The notes below the pieces were generated by a model. It had not been told where the DNA came from, searched no databases, and worked only from the letters and a program-made list of their open reading frames with translations. Shown here in pieces: positions 56,137 through 64,000 of a DNA stretch of 64,000 bases. The translations under genes were made by a program, and so were the position numbers. The DNA is from Locusta migratoria. Its lineage: Eukaryota; Arthropoda; Insecta; Orthoptera; Acrididae. The stretch covers positions 107,353,297 to 107,417,296 of the forward strand of contig CM048750.1 in the NCBI GenBank assembly GCA_026315105.1, in the 5' to 3' direction. The first letter of the stretch is position 1. Each line of letters begins with the position of its first letter.

Positions 56137-56330
56137 TTTAAATGTTTGTAAAGCTTATGGGACTTAATTGCGGGGTCATCAATACCTAAACTTACAATCT
56201 ACTTATGAACTAGCGTACACTGAAGACATCACAGACATCCATGCTCGAGGGGGGGATTCGAACTCCCGACGGGGAAAGGCCTCGCGCATCGTAGCCTAGC
56301 GCCTCAATGCGCTCGGCGACGCCGCCACGG
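56137..56330 (-). mobile_element. SINE family A with 12-bp duplication
   Basis: The body is typical and the head is diverged near the right end (GGCGGCGTCGCCGAGCG on minus). Perfect duplication CAGTATGAAATG at 56125-56136 and 56331-56342. Confidence 0.93.
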
Positions 56331-56342
56331 CAGTATGAAATG

Positions 56343-57720
56343 CATAAGATACATCGCTGTGTGAATACGTATAACTAATAAATGATCATCACTGCAATTA
56401 ATTGAGCGCAATTGCTCAGAAAAGTAGTGTAGGTGATTAAGCAATTCCGGTGTGAGACTCTGTCAGAGTTGTGTCCTACTTCTCGTGAGTTTTGTTATGT
56501 TCTCAGAGGAGTCAGGCCATATGCAAAGTGTATTCTATATAAGTTACTAAAATAGTATAGTTGCTGCATCTGAGAGTACAATGTAGTTGTGTATTCTTTA
56601 CTTTCTATTTCATGAAACTCAACATTTGTAGCAGCTGGCGGTACACGATCTTTCTAATGTAACGCCTACATCGACGCGGATGTCAGCGAAAAGGTAACGG
56701 ACGAAACAGACCAATGTAAACACTGGCCATCATTTCGTGTAACAGCACAGCAGTGAAGCCTGGACAAATAAATCGACGACTGTCGTCGACGACTCGCCCA
56801 CAGGATATCAATACGTGCAGCGCTAAATAACGCGAACCAGTTACTTCATCAGTGCAGCGTCCAATATCTACATTTCCAAAAGCATTGACCGCATATCAAT
56901 CACACTTTTTTCACACAGTTGTAGGATATGAAGAATGGTAATAGACCTTTTTAAATGAATTACTAAGGTTTCACTAACAGGTTTTTCTTCTGGAAGCTTA
57001 TATCGTTTATGCGTTGTACTCTTCTTCCGTCATACACTGTCACGAGAAAATATTGTTCATCTGAAAAGATGGCGTTGATTCGATTCGAAGACCGGGGATG
57101 TCATTTTGAGTACCCATAATGTCCTAAAAATAATTATATAATAGAGTAATAGGGGAAGAACGAATCTATAGTCTATTTTCAATATGTTAGAAGTGATATG
57201 GTAACTATGAGATAACAGAGTAAAGAAACAGCCAATGTAAGACACCTTTCCTGAAAAATTTGGAAGTTAATTTTGTAGAATCAATGTGTACGCGACTTAC
57301 TATTGGATCACGTACCAATAATGTTTTCAACGTCGCCTGCGAACAGATAGCTTAGTGACGTTAGAGAGCCTATAGTGGCCATGCGTGATACCGCTCCTGA
57401 TTAGCTGAGAGCCCAGGACGCCATGTTTTTACCAGATTTGGCAGTCTTTACATGTGAGTGAATACTTATAGTTTGCATTTCTGTACTGCGGAGTATCTTA
57501 AAAATTTCTGATAGCGATTTCACTGTAGAGTTACATACAGGTTGTATTACGGTAGGCATTGCTCCATTTTTGCACGTCGGTGCTATTTACGTAAATGAAC
57601 GTGTTGTTCGTTGGGCGTTTACGATAATCTTAAAACTTCGCAACAATTTTTAGGATTATACGTTAGATTGAAGTGATTTACTGAGTGCAATTGATAATGT
57701 GTCAAGGGCAGTCAAGAGAA
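56343..57720. other. unassigned sequence upstream of the THAP fragment
   Basis: No repeat recognised. About 57330-57480 contains GCCATG and CGCCATGTTTTT motifs and moderate CpG content. It could be the promoter and 5' UTR region of the THAP sequence, but no TATA box or initiator can be assigned with confidence. Confidence 0.35.
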
Positions 57721-57864
57721 ATGCCTCGTTGTTCCTCTGTTGGCTGTAAAAACCAAATTAAAGATTATAATATGATGCTTGTGTTCGCAAGGAATGAGGA
57801 ATTACAGGAACACTGGGCGGTGAAATTTAACCGAGAACGTTGGAACCGCAAAGGCGACTTATGA
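57721..57864 (+). CDS. THAP-type zinc finger, N-terminal part (47 codons)
   Basis: From ATG with G at -3: MPRCSSVGCKNQIKDYN, MMLVFARNEELQEHWAVKF, NRERWNRKGDL, then TGA. The start Met-Pro-x-Cys, the Cys-x4-Cys pair (residues 4 and 9), the aromatic at position 22 and the Trp at 32 fit the first half of a THAP DNA-binding domain. The following Cys-x2-His and AVPTIF-like box are not found in this frame. Either this is a first exon with a splice site before the stop, which is common for animal THAP genes, or a relic of a gene or P-element-type transposase. No second exon was located. It is the only stretch here resembling host coding sequence. Confidence 0.5.
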   Translation: MPRCSSVGCKNQIKDYNMMLVFARNEELQEHWAVKFNRERWNRKGDL

Positions 57865-57961
57865 ACTAATGAATTATTCCTGCCTGTTTGAAGTAAATAT
57901 TTTCTGCTCAAAGCAAGAAAGACACTGATCAAATTAAGTAACAGAACAAATGCCTTCCTAT

Positions 57962-58030
57962 TTCTCCCGTGGTGTAGTGGTTGCGTACTGAATCCATAGT
58001 GTGAAGGTAGCGAGTTAGAATCTGGTAAAT
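57962..58030 (+). other. weak tRNA-like sequence
   Basis: CCGTGGTGTAGTGGTTGCG is a good A-box match, but the B-box position reads GAGTTAGAATC, which is off consensus. Probably a decayed tRNA-derived SINE head. Confidence 0.35.
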
Positions 58031-58374
58031 GGTAAAAAAATTTTAAAACCGCACTTTCCAGCTTATTGTTAGATGCTCATGTTGGTGTGTGTTTAAAGGG
58101 GACAAATTTTTGTTAGCTCATGGTCTAGTTTTTGACATGTCGTGCTACAAGGTTTGTTTTAACTTGGCTGCGGTACATCCCCCTTGGATGTGTATTATTG
58201 GCTATTCACAATCCTGTAATTAGTGACGGGATATGACGTAAGAAAGGGAGGAGGGGGGGCTGGACTATTGGCTTATTGTAGATATTCAGTTACATTTTCT
58301 GAGTCTTTTTCTGCTCTTTTACTAGAGATAGTATTGGTATTTTCCCGATTTTCTGTGATATACTGTTGTTATGG

Positions 58375-59493
58375 TCTTCAGTCCGGAGACTGGTTTGATG
58401 CAGCTCTCCACCCTACTCTATCCTGAGCAAGCCTTTTCATCTCCTCATAAGAACGGCAACCCACATCCACTTGAATCTGCTTACTATACGTGTATCTTGG
58501 TCTCCCTCTGCGATTTTTACCCCACACACTTCCCTCCAATGTTAAATTTACGATTCCCCGATGTCTAAGAATGTGTCCTACCAAGCGATCCCTTCTTTTG
58601 GTCAGGGTATGCCAAAAATTCCTTTTCTCACCAATTCTGTTCAGTACCTCTTCATTAGTTATGCGATCTACCCACCCAATCTTCAGCATTCTTTTATAGC
58701 ACCACATTTCAAAAGCCTCTATTCTTTTCCTGTCCGCACTGCTTATCGTCCATGTTTCACTCCCGTACAAGGCAACACTCCACACAAATGCCTTCAGAAA
58801 AGACTTCCTTACCCTTAAATTAATATTCGATGTTAGCAAATTTATCTTTTTCAAAAATGCTTTTTTCCCATTGCCATTCTGCATTTTATATCCTGCGACC
58901 ATCATATGTTTTTTACTACCCAAGTAACAAAACTCATCTACCACCTTCATTGTTTCGTTACCTAAACTAATGCCTTCAGCATCGCCTGATTTTCTAAGAC
59001 CGCATTCCATTATTTTTGTTTTGCTTTTGTTAATGTTCATTTTATACGCTCTCTTCAACACGCTGTCCATTCCATTCAACTGCTTTTTCAGGTCCTTTGC
59101 CGTCTCTGACAGAATTACAATGTCATTAGCAAAACGCAATGTTTTTATTTCTTCCCCCTGATCTTTAATCCCTATTCCAAATTTTTCATTGCTTTCCTTC
59201 ACCGCCTGCTCGATATACAAATTGAATAACATCGGAGAAAGACTACAACCCTGTCTTACTCCCTTCCCAACTGATGCTTCCCTTTCATGCCCTTCGAGTC
59301 TAATAACTGCGGTCTGGCTTTTGTACAAGTTGTAAATAACTCTCCTTTCCCTGTATTTTACCCCTGCTGACTTCAGAATTTGAGAGTGTATTCCAGTCAA
59401 CATTTTCAAAAGTATCGACAGAAATAAGTTTTTGATATTTACCAGTGTAGGAAAATTTTGAAATAGCATTATTTCCTTTGAGATACAAAACAT
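58375..59493 (-). pseudogene. RTE-type LINE ORF, RT C-terminal half (motif C damaged)
   Basis: 371 codons are open. Readable blocks: YRERRVIYNLYKSQTAVIRL, GKGVRQGCSLSPMLFNLYIE (motif B), LRFANDIVIL (motif C, FADD changed to FAND), MNINKSKTKIME, VDEFCYLGSKK, FVWSVALYGSETWT, FEMWCYKRMLKIGWVDRITN and VGHILRHRGIVNLTLEG, ending NRRGRPRYTYSKQIQVDVG. The lost Asp should abolish RT activity. The endonuclease and motif A region are missing (5' truncation near 59.5 kb). The 3' end near 58375 (CAGTCTCCGGACTGAAGACC on the minus strand) is followed by an AACAACA-type tail. Confidence 0.88.
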
Positions 59494-59621
59494 GAAATAC
59501 CTCTCTTTCTTAGTAATTAACTGCCTACTTTCTAAATCACCAGAACATCGTATAATATGGCATTAACATTCTACAGTCATTTATTTGTTTATAAATATAT
59601 TAGGATTGTATGAACATAGAT

Positions 59622-60765
59622 TTACATCTACATCTACATGGGATACTCAGTAAATCACGTTTAAGTGCCTGCCATTATACTATTCATCTCCGATTCCAAT
59701 GTTGAATACCGCGCAGGAAGAAAGAACACGTGAATCTCTCCGTTAGAGCTCCGATTTCTCGTATTTTCCTCTGGTGATCCTTTCCACGTATGTAAGTAGG
59801 AGTCAAAAATATATTTTCGCATTGGGAAGAGAATGTTGGCGACTGGAGTTTCGTAAGTAGCCCACGCCGCAGCAATAAGGGGCCGTTGTTGTAATGATTC
59901 CCATCCCAGATCCTGTATCATGTCCGTAACGCTGTCTCACCTGTATCGTGACAATACGAAACGAGCTGCCCTTCTTTGGGCTCTTTCGATGCCCTCCGTC
60001 ATACCCACCTGATAAGGATCCCACACTGGGCAGCAATACTTCAAACTAGGAAGAACAAGCGTATTGTATGCTGTTTCGTTAGTAGTTCTGTTGCATCTTT
60101 TAAGGGTTTTGTGAATACAACGCAGTCTTTGGTTTACCTTTCCTACGACATTATATACGTGTTATTTCCTGTTTAAGTCGAAAGTAATAGCAATTTCTAG
60201 GTATTTTGTGGAGTTTACGGCCTTCACATTTGATTGATATATGTTGTAAACAAAGATTTTTAACTGATTTCTTTTCGTACTCATGTGGACGACTTCACAC
60301 TTCTGATTATTTAGAGTCAATTGCCAATTTTTACACCTATAAAACTACCCTCTGGAACGCCGGATATCACCTCTGTTTTAGTCGATGTCTTACGATCGAT
60401 TACTACGAACTGTGTCCTCTCTGACAGGAAATCCCCTACCCAGTCTCAATTTTGGGGCGATATACCATAACCACGCAATTTGATTAAAAGCTGTTTGTGA
60501 GGTACGGTGTCCAAAGCCTTCTGTAAATCTAGAAATACGGAATCTATTTGCGAACCCTTGTCAATAGCACCCATCACTTCGTGTGAGTAAAGAGCTAGTT
60601 ATATTTCACATGTTCGATATTTTCTAAATCCGTGTTGACCCTGGGTCAATAGATAATTCTGTTCGTGATAATTCTAAATATTTGAATACAGGATATGTTC
60701 CAAAACCCTGCTGCAAATTGACGTCAATGAAATAGGCCTGTAGTTTACTGGGTTACCCCTGCATG
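59622..60765 (-). pseudogene. CR1-like LINE ORF2 fragment, decayed
   Basis: Same family and 3' end (CATCTA repeats, 59622-59640) as the copy at 1.64 kb. Minus-strand pieces include DLGWESL, a KAFDTVPHKQ-type motif A near 60500, and GVP-type motif B near 60350, with part of the RT between them deleted. Many stops and indels. Confidence 0.8.
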
Positions 60766-61239
60766 ACAGGTATCAAATGACATCTACTAGGTGATTGTCT
60801 TGTCCCGTTCTGCCTGCCATGTTTTTATCCGTCATTGTCGTAGCTGGTGCTTTTCAGTTATATTTTTGCAACTTATCATGTCATTCCTGTTCAACCAATA
60901 TGCTCTCTGTCGAATGTTGCTGTCTATAGGGTACACTCTCAATACTTGAAATAATGCGTCAGCTGATGTACTAAACGCTCCAGACATTCTTAGCATAATA
61001 GTCCTCTCGCCCCGTCTTACTATATTGTTGTATGTAACCATATGCAATCGATGTGCCTAAATACTTGCCGAAACACACTGAACTGGATCAAACAGATCAA
61101 TGTGGTACGTACGCATTGTTCTCAATGATAGTAAGGCTTGGTATTTTGTCATGATAATTGATGAATCCTACGCCTTATTGATTTGGGTGTAATAAGCTAC
61201 AAGACTCGTTTGCCCTTGCTACTTGTTGACGGGACGCTG
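60766..61239. other. unassigned sequence
   Basis: Nothing recognised between the LINE fragment and the Tc1 relic. Confidence 0.45.
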
Positions 61240-61520
61240 ACCAGCGATCGCTACGTGTAGATGTTGTTAGATCCATTGCATTACAATCTTGCAATCGGAA
61301 ACTGATGTATTGTTCCCACAGGATAATGCTCACCCACACACTGCATGTGAGACGTGTAGCAACTTTCCTGAATGGCACATCTCCCGACTTCTCTGCAATA
61401 GAGCACCTGCGGGTTTGATGAGACGACAACTGACTCTTGCGACTCATCAGTCCACAACGCTTGGATAACTAAATAGACAGGAATAGCAGGTGTGGAATAA
61501 TGTAACCCAAGGTAGTACAT
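61240..61520 (+). pseudogene. Tc1-like transposase relic
   Basis: FPQDNAHPHTA around the second catalytic Asp and, after a frame change, VATFLNGTSPDFSAIEHL around the third. Then VWNNVTQGS resembles the C-terminal part (normally WNNIPQ). Frames change several times. No ends located. Confidence 0.6.
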
Positions 61521-61856
61521 CAGAATGGATGCCAGAATCACCACCTGCTTTGCAATCGGTAAAGACTATATACCCCCTCCCACCCGCTCACTGTTCTTTC
61601 TTAAGTACGTGAGTGGAGAACGGGGCCACGATCTAATGCAGTTTTTCTTCCTTCTTTCTTCTCTGGACTACATTTCCTTTTCTTTCCCCTCGTTTCGTAC
61701 CTTTCGCCTCTCACCAGGGGACTGATAATCTTTGCTGTTTAGTCTCCCTATCCCAACCAACCAACCATAGGCTATACCACGAATAATTACGAGTGTTTCA
61801 GCATTGATAGACACGTGGTACTTCCGTATTGCTTGCGGTATTAATATGCAAATGTA

Positions 61857-62056
61857 AGCCGCGTGGGAATGGCCGAGCGGTTTAGGACGCCTTGCTGCCG
61901 AGAGCCGGTCTGCTCCCCGTCGAGGTTTCGACTCCTCCCTTGAGCATGGGTGTGAGTTTGTTGCTCTTAGCGTAAGTTTGTTTAATCAGTTTTGCAAGTG
62001 TAATAACTGATGACCAGTGCAGTTTGGTCCCAAAGATTTACAGACACTTGAACATC
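61857..62056 (+). mobile_element. SINE family B
   Basis: Head AAGCCGCGTGGGAATGGCC and GAGCGGTTTAGG, B box GAGGTTTCGACTCC with one inserted T, body ending AGATTTACAGACACTTGAAC. The region just before (about 61721-61767, GGGGACTGATAATC, then CCAACCAACCAACC) looks like the tail of another repeat. Confidence 0.85.
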
Positions 62057-63540
62057 TATGAACTCCTTGACTTGGACCAAGTAGCTCGTCAGTCTCCTTA
62101 GTTGGCTTCGCGAGCGTTCGAAATTTTTCTGTAAATTTAAATAATTCCTGTACTCCATATGCACTGTTTTTACAATAACTCTCGTGTGAACTGGAATATG
62201 ATAACAGAGTATATTTCACGAATCTGACTTGATGGTGAACTTATGATCAATCCATACAGAGGATTTTGTAATATTTCTGGCTTAAAGCCATCATTCATCA
62301 TATTAAGCTCGAAGTATTGCTTCAGTGCAGTCGGTTAGGACCAGTAGGCGAGAGTTGGTAAAAGGTTGTGAGAACCACGACAGGTGGTACAATAGGTCGG
62401 GTTATCATCGAAAGAGCACTGGCAAGTTTCCCCGAATTCTAGGGGAGTCCCCGAGCGGCAGGCACTGAACGCCGATTGGCTGCAGTACTGGCGGTCACGC
62501 GCAGAAACATAATCATATTTTATTAATATTTAATAAACTAATTATTTATTCAATGTTAAACTCAATTTAGAAAGACCTGTTAAAGCTAAGCAATATCCTG
62601 AGCAGGTAAAACATGTTAACTATCGCTAAATTCTTAAACAAAACAATTAATATAAGACGGACGATGGACGGCAACCATGTTTGCGCGCCAAATTGGAGTG
62701 CGAAGGCAGCATTGCATCGAGCCGCCATACTTCAGAACACGCTCTCGGGAAAGTAACATTCGGATACGTAGGCGGTAATAAGACATTGTTTAATCATCTT
62801 AGAACAAGACGAAATGACTTTATATTTACTTTCAGTTAAGACAATGTTTGTCAGGTACAGGTTATTATGCAGTTTGCTAGTTTTCTGTTTTCTTTAAATA
62901 AACTAAATGGCATCCCACAAGAACTTTAGTATTATTTCGTAATTAGATCAGTTTCTGCCAATAGTTTAACAACTTCAGCCTCAATCAAGAACTCCGATCT
63001 GCGTGGTATAATCTGCGTGGAGAAATCTATAGAAGACATCAGGTTAGTGAACTTTAAGAGATTCTACTCTTCACATAGTGCAGCGGGGACAAACTACAAC
63101 CCTCGCGTACACTGTAATTGCGGTACAAACGCAAACTGTTGTGCGTCATCCATGGCAACATGGAGGAGGAAAGAAAATGATATAGGATCGGTTTAAGAAC
63201 AACCCCGTGTAGCTATAGCTAACATAAATGAAATTAAATGTGCCGCGACCAGCATGCGGCCACTATACACGCCTCCTTTGAGAGAGCGTGTAGTTGGACA
63301 TTTGCATTCGAGGAGATGGCTCAGTGTTTATCTCCACTTTCACATACGGTCCAGTCGCAAGGAAAGCGACATCTTCTCATGCTGATCTTCATCCAGCTCA
63401 TCAGCGCAGTCTATTTACACGTTGGCTGTCGCGATGACGTCAGAGGCGCCCCAGAGCCAACTGCTCTGGCCGCAGGCGGCCACACGGCAGCCAACGTATT
63501 AAGTGTCTTCCAGGTTGACCAGCTTTCCTCGTGACATGGA
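62057..63540. other. unassigned sequence
   Basis: No gene or repeat end recognised. About 63240-63530 is GC-richer. On the minus strand, HEESWSTWKTLNTL near 63490-63540 is probably the last recognisable part of the LINE at the window edge. Confidence 0.45.
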
Positions 63541-64000
63541 GGAAAACTTTCTGAGGGCACCATCCATCCTGCGAGGTGGCTAGATCTTGACCGCTATGAG
63601 TTCACTCTGAAATTTGATGGTGGTTCATTGAGGCTATCTGTTGAATGAAGAAAGCTTTTCTTTGACCTGAGCCTCTGATGTGCTGGTTGGTATCCACACA
63701 GACTATGGGTCGAAAGGTTTAGTGCTGTAGTTTTCTCCACTCTGGATGCGCACTCACGACGGATACCTGGAGGTTGGATATCTGCTAAACAGTATACTTT
63801 ATCAAGTGGTGTTGATATCAGACAATCTGTTATGAGTCTGCAGGTCTCATTTAAGGCGACATCCATTTCTTTGGCGTGGCTAGATGTGCACCATATAGGG
63901 CAAGCATATTCTGCGAATGAATAGCAAAGTGCTATAGCTGATGTTCGTAAGGCATTGAGATGAGTTCCTCAGGTTTTGATGATTTACGGAGAATATTGTT
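63490..64000 (-). pseudogene. non-LTR retrotransposon ORF2 C-terminus, cut by the window edge
   Basis: On the minus strand from 64000: LRTSAIALCYSFAEYACPIW, CTSSHAKEMDVALNETCRLI, YCLADIQPPGIRRECASRVE, RLRSKKSFLHS. This is the region after the RT in several LINE clades (the stretch around AEYACPVW and PP-IRR). A stop occurs near 63596, and the frame resumes as WMVPSESFPPCHEESWSTWK. The RT itself would lie beyond position 64000. Clade not assigned. Confidence 0.7.

Noticed and set aside
1..64000. CRISPR array, operon or prokaryotic features
   Set aside because: Repeat content, SINEs with pol III boxes, LINEs and AT-rich non-coding DNA mark this as animal nuclear DNA; no regularly spaced short repeats of CRISPR type were seen.

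Overview
The window is non-coding, repeat-dense eukaryotic DNA that looks like a very large insect genome. The repeat families resemble those I associate with locusts and grasshoppers (Schistocerca-like Orthoptera). That assignment is recall plus inference; no search was run. Almost everything recognisable is a transposable element or a relic of one. Most stretches between elements show nothing I can identify. The only possible host coding sequence is a 47-codon THAP zinc-finger start at 57.7 kb.

Layout. 0-6.4 kb: end of a Penelope-like element (PLE), an internally deleted mariner with TA sites and inverted ends, a 3 x 74 bp tandem repeat, a 5'-truncated LINE (minus strand), GC-rich unknown DNA and tRNA-derived SINEs. 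6.4-10.2 kb: the best-preserved gene, a CR1-like LINE with an SGNH-type ORF1 remnant and an uninterrupted 964-codon endonuclease/reverse transcriptase. 10.4-13.3 kb: SINEs around a decayed PLE whose inverted ends each hold a hammerhead-like motif. 16.2-29.2 kb: a 13-kb insertion with long inverted arms, bounded by a near-perfect 10-bp target duplication, splitting one RTE-type LINE into two co-linear halves (16.0-16.2 and 29.2-30.1 kb). 31.2-32.1 kb: a possible Helitron. 32.9-35.3 kb: a PLE inserted in a SINE with a 17-18 bp target duplication. 37.0-43.7 kb: LINE fragments, a Tc1 transposon in one of them, a PLE in the Tc1, and a separate SINE in the Tc1. 43.7-47 kb: a second internally deleted mariner and a Tx1/L1-like LINE holding a SINE. 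47.9-49.3 kb: a PLE 3' half ending in a hammerhead-like motif. 50-57 kb: mostly unassigned, with SINEs, a direct repeat and a 1.2-kb inverted repeat. 57.7-64 kb: the THAP fragment, a nearly continuous RTE LINE, a CR1-like fragment, a Tc1 relic and a LINE C-terminus running off the edge.

How the parts relate. Target duplications and disrupted reading frames give relative ages: LINE, then Tc1, then PLE and SINE; RTE LINE, then long-inverted-repeat element, then SINE; SINE, then PLE. SINEs of at least four tRNA-derived families occur throughout and could use the LINE machinery. Two observations deserve most attention: the long-inverted-repeat element with a 10-bp duplication (Foldback/Mutator-like, no transposase seen inside), and the PLE ends, where two copies share a hammerhead core while both helices have changed with pairing kept.
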